A stretch of DNA of 5,209 bases from Clostridiales bacterium (GTDB taxonomy: Bacteria > Bacillota > Clostridia > Tissierellales > Dethiosulfatibacteraceae). The stretch is from NCBI GenBank assembly GCA_003446975.1, contig DMAP01000034.1, positions 1-5,209 on the forward strand. The letters run 5' to 3'. This document shows positions 1 to 5,036 of the stretch, piece after piece; positions within the stretch are counted from its first letter, which is position 1; each line of letters starts with the position of its first letter. Under the pieces are notes generated by a model that saw only the letters and a program-made list of their open reading frames with translations, was not told where the DNA came from and ran no database searches. The translations under genes were made by a program, and so were the position numbers.

Positions 1-45
1 CATGTCAATACCGTGTTTAAAATATATCTTTATGGGTATACTTAA
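1..45 (+). CDS. C-terminal tail of an upstream gene, possibly a STAS-domain anti-sigma factor antagonist (5'-truncated)
   Basis: The first reading frame is open from the window edge to a TAA at 43-45 and encodes 14 residues, HVNTVFKIYLYGYT. It ends 17 bp before the anti-sigma-type gene, and the intervening bases carry that gene's ribosome binding site, which is the usual spacing within an operon. In partner-switching loci the gene just before a SpoIIAB/RsbW-like kinase often encodes its STAS-domain antagonist. The VFKIY string is reminiscent of the last helix-strand region of such proteins, but 14 residues cannot establish a family. The open frame could also be chance, since it is very short. 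Confidence 0.3.
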   Translation, partial: HVNTVFKIYLYGYT

Positions 46-62
46 AATGAGAGGTAGACGGC

Positions 63-446
63 ATGAATCTAAAGTATGAAGTCGAGTTCAAGAGCGACAT
101 CGACACAGGTCAGAAAATTATAAATGAGTTGTTGCATAAATTTGAAGGCTATCTAAACAGTGATGACATATTTGATTTGCGCTTGATACTTAATGAGCTT
201 ATTTCGAATAGCATTATTCACGGCAATGGACTTGATTCTGGAAAACATGTTCATCTAAAACTGACAATGAAAGATGATGTGCTGGATTTGATTGTCACTG
301 ATGAAGGAAAAGGCATAAAAATCAAAAAACAGAAAGTTCCAAACAGAAAAAGCATTAGCGGAAGAGGTTTGCTGTTGGTAAAAGGATTGACAGACACCTT
401 TGACATCATGGATAGTTCAGTAAGAGTCACCAGAAGATTTCAGTAA
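63..446 (+). CDS. Anti-sigma-factor-type ATP-binding protein (HATPase_c_2 family, SpoIIAB/RsbW-like)
   Basis: This 127-residue soluble protein has the GHKL ATPase fold used by anti-sigma factor serine kinases, which bind a sigma factor or phosphorylate a STAS antagonist. The N box is at residues 45-55 (E45, N49, H53, N55 in NELISNSIIHGN), the G1 box at 80-84 (DEGKG) and the G2 box at 100-104 (GRGLL). It is slightly shorter than SpoIIAB or RsbW, with a short acidic N-terminus and no extra domain or membrane segment. The ATG at 63 is preceded by AGAGG at 50-54 with 8-nt spacing. Family assignment is firm. Whether it controls a sigma factor, and which one, cannot be read from this window because no sigma gene follows it. 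Confidence 0.85.
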   Translation: MNLKYEVEFKSDIDTGQKIINELLHKFEGYLNSDDIFDLRLILNELISNSIIHGNGLDSGKHVHLKLTMKDDVLDLIVTDEGKGIKIKKQKVPNRKSISGRGLLLVKGLTDTFDIMDSSVRVTRRFQ

Positions 447-459
447 AAATTCACACAAG

Positions 460-499
460 AAAACGTCATGATGCCTGGACAATGGCTATATGAGGTTTT
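460..499 (+). terminator. Weak terminator-like hairpin after the anti-sigma-type gene
   Basis: The arms AAAACGTCAT (460-469) and ATGAGGTTTT (490-499) pair at nine of ten positions (G465/G494 mismatch). Inside them GCC (473-475) pairs with GGC (484-486). The downstream bases are AT-rich (ATTTTAATTTATTTG) rather than a pure T run. The position, 13 bp after the stop codon and before the next promoter, suits a terminator, but the stem is weak. Confidence 0.4.
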
Positions 500-514
500 A
501 TTTTAATTTATTTG

Positions 515-543
515 TTTACTTAGCAATTTAACAGTATTATAAT
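515..543 (+). promoter_or_regulatory. Sigma-A-like promoter for the class IV aminotransferase gene
   Basis: TTTACT (515-520, four of six consensus bases) and a perfect TATAAT (538-543) are separated by 17 bp. Transcription would begin near 550, giving a leader of about 50 nt. That leader is too short for a T-box or a large riboswitch. The only internal symmetry I see is TGTTT (551-555) with AAACA (569-573). Confidence 0.6.
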
Positions 544-600
544 GTAGTAGTGTTTCAGACTTGTTGCTAAACAGGCAGTAATAAAAAGGCAGGAGTAAAA

Positions 601-1434
601 ATGAAAGATAGCAAATATGAAGAAGGATTGCACAATGGCAGCCTGAGGGGCATCGAGGAGATTTATTCCGTTTTAGAAAGGGACAAAGAGAAAGTATATG
701 AGATCATTAGGGTCATAGACGGCAAGCTATTATTTTTTGAAGAGCATATTACAAGATTGAACAATAGCATTAAGTTGGTCAATATTGAATGCAGCGTTTC
801 TATCAGAGATATACGAGAACAAATCTATACATTGCTGGATAAATATAAGGAGAAGAATATCAATGTGAAAATAACCTTTTTCAAGAATGGTATTGACAAT
901 CTAGTTATTTATCTTGTCAAGTCTTATTATCCATCAGCTGAAAAATTTCAGCAAGGATACAATACAGTATTGATTTATGAGGAAAGGGAAAACCCAAACG
1001 CTAAAATACTTAACAATGAATTCAGAAGCCTCATCAATGGGATACTTGCCGATGAAGGGGCAGATGAATGCATCTACGTATCGGAGAAGGGCGAGATTCT
1101 TGAAGGTAGCAGATCCAATCTTTTCTTTGTGAAAGGGAATACAATTGTGACACCATCTGATCATGGTGTGCTGCTTGGGACGACAAGAAATAAAATCGTT
1201 GAGATATGTCAAGAAAAAAGAATTGCTATTCAAAAAAGGGTTGTCAGAATCGAGGAGTTAACTTTCTTTGATGCGGCTTTTATAACCGGGACATCAATCG
1301 ATGTGATGCCGGTCAATGCTATTGGAACTGTCAAGTACAAATCCACATCCAATCGTTTAGTGGATAGAATCAGAAAAGAATATGAAAAAGAGAAACACAA
1401 ATACTTGTCAAATATTATAAAGATCAATAAATAG
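601..1434 (+). CDS. Class IV PLP-dependent aminotransferase (branched-chain / D-amino acid / aminodeoxychorismate lyase superfamily)
   Basis: This 277-residue fold-type IV PLP enzyme is full length. The N-terminal domain shows the EEHITRL motif (H49, R52). The Schiff-base lysine is K135 in AKILNNE, 21 residues before the E of GADE, exactly as in bacterial D-amino acid transaminase. E168 in EGSRSN should contact the pyridine nitrogen. LGTTR (192-196) and TGTS (229-232) form the phosphate-binding region. The normally conserved Asn-Tyr/Leu after K-x-L-N is replaced by Asn-Glu. ATG 601 has AGGAG at 591-595 with 5-nt spacing. It is apparently monocistronic, with its own promoter and terminator. 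Substrate cannot be assigned: branched-chain amino acids, D-alanine or aminodeoxychorismate are all possible, and no pabA/pabB or ilv gene is adjacent. It is cytosolic. Confidence 0.85.
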   Translation: MKDSKYEEGLHNGSLRGIEEIYSVLERDKEKVYEIIRVIDGKLLFFEEHITRLNNSIKLVNIECSVSIRDIREQIYTLLDKYKEKNINVKITFFKNGIDNLVIYLVKSYYPSAEKFQQGYNTVLIYEERENPNAKILNNEFRSLINGILADEGADECIYVSEKGEILEGSRSNLFFVKGNTIVTPSDHGVLLGTTRNKIVEICQEKRIAIQKRVVRIEELTFFDAAFITGTSIDVMPVNAIGTVKYKSTSNRLVDRIRKEYEKEKHKYLSNIIKINK

Positions 1435-1467
1435 AACAAAACGACCCGGGTAGGTCGTTTTGTTCTA
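1432..1467. terminator. Strong bidirectional intrinsic terminator
   Basis: A perfect 15-bp inverted repeat pairs 1432-1446 with 1453-1467 around the loop CGGGTA. The GC core ACGACC/GGTCGT is flanked by AGAACAAAA on the left and TTTTGTTCT on the right, so a T-rich tail follows the core on both strands. The TAG stop of the aminotransferase (1432-1434) forms the outer base pairs of the stem. On the plus strand it ends the aminotransferase transcript. On the minus strand it would end the RNA started at the promoter at 1531-1559. A small AAGCAT-AA-ATGCTT hairpin (1467-1480) abuts it. Confidence 0.85.
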
Positions 1468-1524
1468 AGCATAAATGCTTAAAAGGGGTATTGGGAATAT
1501 ATTTTGGCTATCGGGGGGATAACC
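1433..1524 (-). ncRNA. Candidate small RNA of about 92 nt with C-rich loop and tail motifs
   Basis: A strong minus-strand promoter (1531-1559) points leftward into 1524-1433 and ends at the bidirectional terminator; no convincing reading frame lies between. The predicted first base, 7 nt after the -10, is G1524, where a hairpin begins: GGUUAUC (1524-1518) pairs with GAUAGCC (1512-1506, one G-U pair) around a loop of five C residues. Next comes an unpaired AU-rich stretch with UUCCC and ACCCCUUUU (1499-1481), a small hairpin (1480-1467), and the terminator stem. Exposed C-rich motifs near a 5' hairpin are typical of Gram-positive regulatory RNAs that pair with ribosome binding sites (RsaE/RoxS, streptococcal csRNAs). 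I do not recognise it as a member of those families. Expression is inferred, not shown. Confidence 0.55.
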
Positions 1525-1530
1525 ATTCTC

Positions 1531-1559
1531 ATTATAGCACAGCTTATAAATGTTGGCAA
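1531..1559 (-). promoter_or_regulatory. Strong minus-strand sigma-A-type promoter for the candidate small RNA
   Basis: Read on the minus strand, TTGCCA (1559-1554, five of six consensus bases) is followed by a 17-bp spacer and a perfect TATAAT (1536-1531). The bases before the -10 are TGC, giving an extended -10 element. This is the best consensus match I found in the window. It does not serve either flanking protein gene, since both are encoded on the plus strand. Confidence 0.7.
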
Positions 1560-1582
1560 TAAGAAAACAAAATAATTAACAT
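1553..1582 (+). promoter_or_regulatory. Possible plus-strand promoter for the desulfurase-thiI operon
   Basis: TTGGCA (1553-1558, five of six) followed after 18 bp by TAACAT (1577-1582, four of six) is the best plus-strand candidate upstream of the desulfurase. Its -35 overlaps that of the minus-strand promoter, since TTGGCAA reads as a good -35 in both directions. The alternative -10 TATAAA (1545-1550) has no recognisable -35. The upstream terminator means the operon should need its own promoter. Confidence 0.35.
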
Positions 1583-1599
1583 TAATTAAATGAATTAAT
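1573..1599. repeat. Overlapping AT-only inverted repeats before the desulfurase ribosome binding site
   Basis: TAATTAA (1573-1579) and TTAATTA (1582-1588) form a perfect 7-bp inverted repeat around CA. ATTAATT (1581-1587) and AATTAAT (1593-1599) form another around five bases. They lie between the putative promoter and the GGAGG at 1605-1609, so they could be an operator or a weak leader hairpin. AT-rich composition alone could also produce them. Confidence 0.3.
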
Positions 1600-1613
1600 C
1601 AATTGGAGGAATC

Positions 1614-2762
1614 ATGATTTATCTCGACAATGCGGCCACATCAAGAATTCATCCTGATGCCCTTGCAAAGATGAATGAAATATATAACGATTTTTATGGC
1701 AATCCGTCGTCTTTACATAGCTTCGGACACGCTTGTGAGAAGATATTGGAATATTCGCGGGAGAGAATCGCTGACTTCATCAATGCACACAGAAATGAGA
1801 TCATCTTTACATCAGGCGGAACGGAAAGCAATACTATGGCAATATTAGGTCATTTGAGATCGCATCGCCAAGGAGGGCAAATTCTCACGACTCAATTGGA
1901 ACATCCATCAGTTTTAGAAACAATAAGCCATTTACATAATAAGGAAATGGAGGTAGTATATGTCCAAACTGATACCTTTGGTGTAGTAGATATAGAAGAT
2001 TTGGCCAAAAAAATCAATGACAAGACTGTGTTGTGCGTTTTCACACATATAAATAGTGAGTTAGGCAGCATCCAGAAACTAAAAAGGATCAGTAACACCA
2101 TCAGAAATAGGAATCGAGACATCAGGATCCACATCGATTGTGCTCAGTCTTTTGGGAAAATCCAAATGGATGTTAGAGACATCAATGTTGACACCATTGC
2201 TTTTTCAGGCCACAAGATACATGGACCAAGAGGGATTGGTGGATTGTTCATCAGCAGAGCAACAAGAATAGAACCTGTTTTCTTGGGTGGAAATCAAGAA
2301 ATGGGATTGAGATCGGGAACTGAAGACCTACCTGCAATTGCTGGACTTGACTTTGCAGTTGACATAAGAAAAAACATTATGACCCATGAGTTCGAACGTA
2401 TCGCATATCTGAAGGATAAGATGGAGAAGATGATTCAAAATGGCATTGATGATATTAGGATAAACAGCGGTTATGAATCTTCTCCCTACATACTTAATCT
2501 ATCGATTAGAGGTGTTAGGGGTGAGGTTCTGGTTCATTTCCTTGAAAGGGACCGCATTTATATATCTACAGGTTCCGCTTGTTCCTCTAAAAAAACAACA
2601 AAAGACAGTATTATCAGCCATGTCTTGGATGATGCCGGTTTAGTCGAGGGAACAGTAAGGATAAGCTTTGGGATGTACAACAACGAGGATGAAATAGTTC
2701 ATGCATCACAGAAAATAATTGCATACACCGAAGAAATCAGAAAAATAACAAGAGGTAGATAA
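1614..2762 (+). CDS. Cysteine desulfurase (NifS/IscS-like, NifZ type) supplying sulfur to ThiI
   Basis: This 382-residue PLP enzyme converts L-cysteine to alanine and carries the sulfur as a cysteine persulfide. Visible residues are LDNAATS at 4-10, GGTES at 68-72 (phosphate binding), H97 in LEHPSV stacking on PLP, N147, D175 and Q178 in HIDCAQ, the Schiff-base lysine K201 in SGHKIHGPRG, R233 in GLRSGTED, and the persulfide cysteine C323 in STGSACSSKK. The sequence is complete and intact. ATG 1614 begins the canonical MIYLDNAAT start and has GGAGG at 1605-1609 with a short 4-nt gap. It lies one base upstream of the thiI start. In Bacillus subtilis the equivalent pair is NifZ-ThiI, a desulfurase dedicated to 4-thiouridine synthesis; the same role is inferred here. 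No scaffold gene (iscU/sufU) is nearby, which argues against a general Fe-S cluster role. Confidence 0.93.
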   Translation: MIYLDNAATSRIHPDALAKMNEIYNDFYGNPSSLHSFGHACEKILEYSRERIADFINAHRNEIIFTSGGTESNTMAILGHLRSHRQGGQILTTQLEHPSVLETISHLHNKEMEVVYVQTDTFGVVDIEDLAKKINDKTVLCVFTHINSELGSIQKLKRISNTIRNRNRDIRIHIDCAQSFGKIQMDVRDINVDTIAFSGHKIHGPRGIGGLFISRATRIEPVFLGGNQEMGLRSGTEDLPAIAGLDFAVDIRKNIMTHEFERIAYLKDKMEKMIQNGIDDIRINSGYESSPYILNLSIRGVRGEVLVHFLERDRIYISTGSACSSKKTTKDSIISHVLDDAGLVEGTVRISFGMYNNEDEIVHASQKIIAYTEEIRKITRGR

Positions 2763-2763
2763 C

Positions 2764-3924
2764 ATGTATAACGCAATCAGTATTAGCTTGGGAGAATTAG
2801 TCCTCAAGGGTAAAAATAGAGGAAGCTTCGAGCAAAAACTCAATAATCAGATTATTAAAGTAATCAAAGATAAAGGGTTGCATTTTTATAGAGACCGAGG
2901 GAAGGTTTTTATTGACACTGAAACCCATATGAAAGAAGTGATCGATGATATCAGCAATATTTTTGGAATCGTCAATATATCGCCATCCATCAAGGTTGAG
3001 GCGAATTTAACTGATATTGAAAACAAACTTATCGCATATGTGTCACATCTGATTGACGAAAAGGGTATAAAAACATTTAAAATATCCTGTAAACGTGCGG
3101 ATAAAACATTTCCAGTGGATTCAATGACCTTGAACAAACACCTGGGGGGGTTAGTGCTGGACAATTTCAACAGTCTATCTGTTGATGTCCACAACCCGGA
3201 TGTGGTGATTTACTTGGATATCAGAAGCAAATGTTATATTTATACTGAGAGGATAAAAGGCGCAGGTGGTTTACCCATTGGCACAAACGGAGAAGGCTTG
3301 GTGTTGATATCTGGAGGAATCGATAGCCCTGTAGCGGCCTACATGATGGCGAAAAGAGGGGTTAAAATAAAGTGCGTGACTTTCCATGCTTATCCATTTA
3401 CCAGCCTGAGAGCAAATGAAAAAGTTGAAGCATTGGTGGATAGGTTATCTATATTTTGTGGCAACATAGATCTTTACTCTGTCAATTTGCTGAAGATTTA
3501 CAAAGAAATAAAACAAAATTGCCCTGACGAGGAGTCAACAATTATAGCAAGAAGATTTATGATGCGGATCGCAGAAAAAATTGCCGGACGGAAAGGAATG
3601 GATTTGTTGATTACAGGAGAAAGCCTTGGACAGGTAGCCAGTCAAACATCTAAATCATTGGGAGTGGTGGGTGCATCTGTGGATGCACTTGTATTGAGAC
3701 CTCTGATAGGAATGGATAAGACGGAAATCATAGACATAGCTAAAAAAATCGGCACATTTGATATATCAATTCTGCCTTTTGACGATTGTTGCTCGGTTTT
3801 TTCGCCTGCACATCCTCAGACAAGACCCCGATTAGAAAGAATCGAAGAATCGGAAAGCAAGCTTGATATGGAGTCTTTGATTGTGGAAGCTATGAACAAT
3901 ATGGAGTTGAAAAAGATTTTCTAG
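2764..3924 (+). CDS. thiI: tRNA 4-thiouridine synthetase ThiI (sulfurtransferase, rhodanese-free)
   Basis: ThiI adenylates U8 of tRNA and replaces its oxygen with sulfur; in some bacteria it also feeds thiazole synthesis. The 386 residues comprise an N-terminal ferredoxin-like domain (about 1-60, with LKGKNRGSFE at 14-23), a THUMP domain (about 60-165) and a PP-loop AMP-forming domain with SGGIDS at 183-188 and TGESLGQVASQT at 285-296. C342 in PFDDCC aligns with the active-site cysteine C344 of the E. coli enzyme; C343 follows it. There is no C-terminal rhodanese domain, unlike the 482-residue E. coli protein, which matches the short Firmicute form. The gene starts one base after the desulfurase stop, with AGAGG at 2751-2755 inside the desulfurase end. 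A run of seven Gs at 3144-3150 is unusual in this AT-rich gene but keeps the frame. Confidence 0.95.
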   Translation: MYNAISISLGELVLKGKNRGSFEQKLNNQIIKVIKDKGLHFYRDRGKVFIDTETHMKEVIDDISNIFGIVNISPSIKVEANLTDIENKLIAYVSHLIDEKGIKTFKISCKRADKTFPVDSMTLNKHLGGLVLDNFNSLSVDVHNPDVVIYLDIRSKCYIYTERIKGAGGLPIGTNGEGLVLISGGIDSPVAAYMMAKRGVKIKCVTFHAYPFTSLRANEKVEALVDRLSIFCGNIDLYSVNLLKIYKEIKQNCPDEESTIIARRFMMRIAEKIAGRKGMDLLITGESLGQVASQTSKSLGVVGASVDALVLRPLIGMDKTEIIDIAKKIGTFDISILPFDDCCSVFSPAHPQTRPRLERIEESESKLDMESLIVEAMNNMELKKIF

Positions 3925-3926
3925 TC

Positions 3927-3953
3927 AAAAAAAGTCATCGAATACTTTCGATG
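3927..3953 (-). terminator. Intrinsic terminator of the DUF4364-rnhA operon, overlapping the rnhA stop
   Basis: On the minus strand CATCGAA (3953-3947) pairs with TTCGATG (3942-3936) around AGTA, followed by AC and a run of seven Ts (3933-3927). The TGA stop of RNase HI (3937-3935) lies within and just after the stem. In the plus direction the same hairpin is followed only by CCTTTATT, so it would be a poor terminator for thiI. Confidence 0.65.
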
Positions 3954-4396
3954 CCTTTATTGGCTAGTTCATCAGCTTTTTCATTCAAATCGATTCCCGA
4001 ATGACCTTTAACCTTAATGATTTTTATATTATCAAAGGATTCAATAAGATCAATTAACTCCACCCATAATTCCTTGTTCTTGACTGGATCTCTTTTTGAA
4101 TTTTTCCAATTGTTTTTTCTCCACTTTTCATACCATTTCTGATTGATGCAATTAACGATATATGCCGAATCAGAATAGACTTCTGTTTCGATTTTTTTGT
4201 TTTTTACGAGTTTAAGGGCTTCAATCATAGCCGTGAGTTCCATAATATTGTTGGTGGTGTTTATGCTGCCACCGAATATTTCTTTTTTGTGATCTTTATA
4301 GGTCAGTATGGCACCATACCCGCCGATATTATCAGAGCTCTGATTATTTGAGCATGCACCGTCTGTATAGATTATTATCCTATCTCTTTCCATCAT
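3935..4396 (-). CDS. rnhA: Ribonuclease HI
   Basis: This enzyme cuts the RNA strand of RNA-DNA hybrids (R-loops, replication primers) in the cytoplasm. All catalytic residues are present, numbered from the first ATG: D12 in YTDGACS, E53 in NNIMELTA, D76 in YSDSAY, H132 in VKGHSG and D142 in NEKADELANKG. The tryptophan- and lysine-rich basic protrusion that binds the hybrid is at about 87-107. Length (153) is normal for bacterial RNase HI. The first ATG overlaps the upstream TGA as ATGA, indicating translational coupling. A second ATG follows immediately (4393-4391); it sits five bases from the GAGG at 4402-4399, against two for the first ATG, so it may be the true start, giving 152 residues. 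The gene converges with thiI. Confidence 0.95.
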   Translation of the reverse strand: MMERDRIIIYTDGACSNNQSSDNIGGYGAILTYKDHKKEIFGGSINTTNNIMELTAMIEALKLVKNKKIETEVYSDSAYIVNCINQKWYEKWRKNNWKNSKRDPVKNKELWVELIDLIESFDNIKIIKVKGHSGIDLNEKADELANKGIESIR

Positions 4397-4920
4397 GACC
4401 TCATTAGAATATTGATGATTTCGGAATAGATCTTATCAGGACTCTTTTTCCATTTTGCAACGATTTCTTTGGCCAGTTTTTCTGTCGGTACATTTAGTGA
4501 CAGATTGAATATTGTTATGGACTCTTGCAAGGCCTGAATGATGACTGTAAAATCCTTATCCTTTCGCTGATAGTAATGGGCGAAAAGATCCTTGTTTCGT
4601 TTAACTTCTTTTTGCAAGGTCTTCAGCTTATCTGTGATTTCAAGCTTGAATCTCATCGGTATTCGATCGTTGAACATTTCTACAGCTTCACGACCTACGG
4701 TTGTTATCATATAGGATTCCTTACCTTCTGTATGACCTGAATCCATGAAACCGTCTTTTTTAAGTTCCAGAACCACTTCTTGCAAAGTGAAATAATCCAT
4801 ATAATTGTTTTCCAATATGAATCTGGTTAGTTCCATATTGGTAATTGGAAGATTCAACGTATTGAGAATAAACAAAACCTTTAATTTGATTTGGGCTAAT
4901 TTGTTTCCGCTTTCTAGCAA
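4393..4920 (-). CDS. DUF4364 family protein, probable winged-helix protein of unknown function
   Basis: The 175-residue product matches my recollection of the clostridial DUF4364 family: an N-terminal stretch KLAQIKLKVLFILNTL, a pattern of short helices around NMELTRFILENNYMDYFTLQEVV-type sequence (28-50), and a TTVGREAVEMF segment (about 72-82) typical of the wing and linker of PadR-like winged-helix proteins. The C-terminal part is predicted helical, with a charged stretch (KTLQKEVKRNK, about 99-109) that may mediate dimerisation. It starts at TTG 4920-4918, supported by a very strong ribosome binding site; no ATG lies before residue 28. It has no signal peptide or membrane segment. DNA binding is inferred from the fold only. 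It is the first gene of an operon with rnhA, overlapping it by 4 bp. Confidence 0.75.
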   Translation of the reverse strand: MLESGNKLAQIKLKVLFILNTLNLPITNMELTRFILENNYMDYFTLQEVVLELKKDGFMDSGHTEGKESYMITTVGREAVEMFNDRIPMRFKLEITDKLKTLQKEVKRNKDLFAHYYQRKDKDFTVIIQALQESITIFNLSLNVPTEKLAKEIVAKWKKSPDKIYSEIINILMRS

Positions 4921-4923
4921 AAT

Positions 4924-4933
4924 ATCACCACCT
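4924..4933 (-). promoter_or_regulatory. Ribosome binding site that fixes the TTG start of the DUF4364 gene
   Basis: On the minus strand AGGTGGTGAT (4933-4924) matches nine of ten bases of the AGGAGGTGAT complement of the 16S rRNA tail. Seven bases separate its GG core from the TTG at 4920-4918. The predicted transcription start falls at about 4934-4933, so the leader is only about 13 nt and is almost entirely this site. Confidence 0.75.
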
Positions 4934-4940
4934 GAGAAGT

Positions 4941-4969
4941 ATTATAACATCATTGACAAACCTTTTCTA
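4941..4969 (-). promoter_or_regulatory. Sigma-A-like promoter of the DUF4364-rnhA operon
   Basis: On the minus strand TAGAAA (4969-4964, four of six) and a perfect TATAAT (4946-4941) are 17 bp apart. A plus-strand TTGACA (4953-4958), perfect for a -35, lies within the spacer. It has only AATGAT (4976-4981) as a -10 at 17 bp, so a second, weaker rightward promoter is possible. Confidence 0.6.
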
Positions 4970-4987
4970 TGATAAAATGATCGAAAG

Positions 4988-5027
4988 TATAGATAATCAG
5001 GTCATCATATGATATATTTATCTGATA
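4988..5027. promoter_or_regulatory. Nested inverted repeats upstream of the lipoprotein promoter, possible operator
   Basis: A perfect 10-bp palindrome, ATCATATGAT (5004-5013), lies where the -35 of the lipoprotein promoter should be. AGATAA (4991-4996) and TTATCT (5018-5023) flank it as an inverted repeat, and with one bulge the outer arms extend to TAT and ATA, reaching the -10. The arrangement would suit a repressor or activator site. The AT-rich background makes chance symmetry possible. Confidence 0.35.
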
Positions 5028-5036
5028 TAATATAAT
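5023..5036 (+). promoter_or_regulatory. Extended -10 promoter of the lipoprotein gene
   Basis: TGATATAAT (5023-5031) is a TGn-extended -10 with a perfect TATAAT at 5026-5031; a second TATAAT overlaps at 5031-5036. No good -35 is present at 17 bp (CATCAT at 5003-5008), which fits extended -10 or activator-dependent use. TTGAT (5036-5040) and ATCAA (5046-5050) form an inverted repeat near the expected start of transcription. The leader would be about 45 nt. Confidence 0.5.

Noticed and set aside
2..79. Second-frame open reading stretch starting ATG at position 2
   Set aside because: It overlaps the start of the anti-sigma-type gene and has no visible ribosome binding site because it begins at the window edge. 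Its basic, cysteine-containing sequence shows no family resemblance.
544..600. Regulatory leader of the aminotransferase gene (TGTTT/AAACA symmetry)
   Set aside because: Only about 50 nt with a 5-bp AT-rich symmetry; too little to support a structured regulator.
1230..1472. Minus-strand 80-codon open frame over the aminotransferase 3' end and terminator
   Set aside because: It runs through the terminator stem, has no recognisable domain and lies opposite a clear gene. The other antisense open frames opposite the aminotransferase, desulfurase and thiI, and the plus-strand frame opposite the DUF4364 gene, were rejected for the same reasons.
1479..1526. A 15-codon minus-strand reading frame starting ATG at 1526-1524 across the candidate small RNA
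   Set aside because: The ATG lies at or before the predicted transcription start, there is no ribosome binding site, and the codons simply translate the hairpin and C-rich motifs.
1467..1613. Riboswitch or T-box leader for the desulfurase-thiI operon
   Set aside because: No T-box GGGTGGNACCGCG-type sequence or other recognised aptamer core is visible. The structured part lies upstream of the likely plus-strand promoter and fits a minus-strand transcript better.
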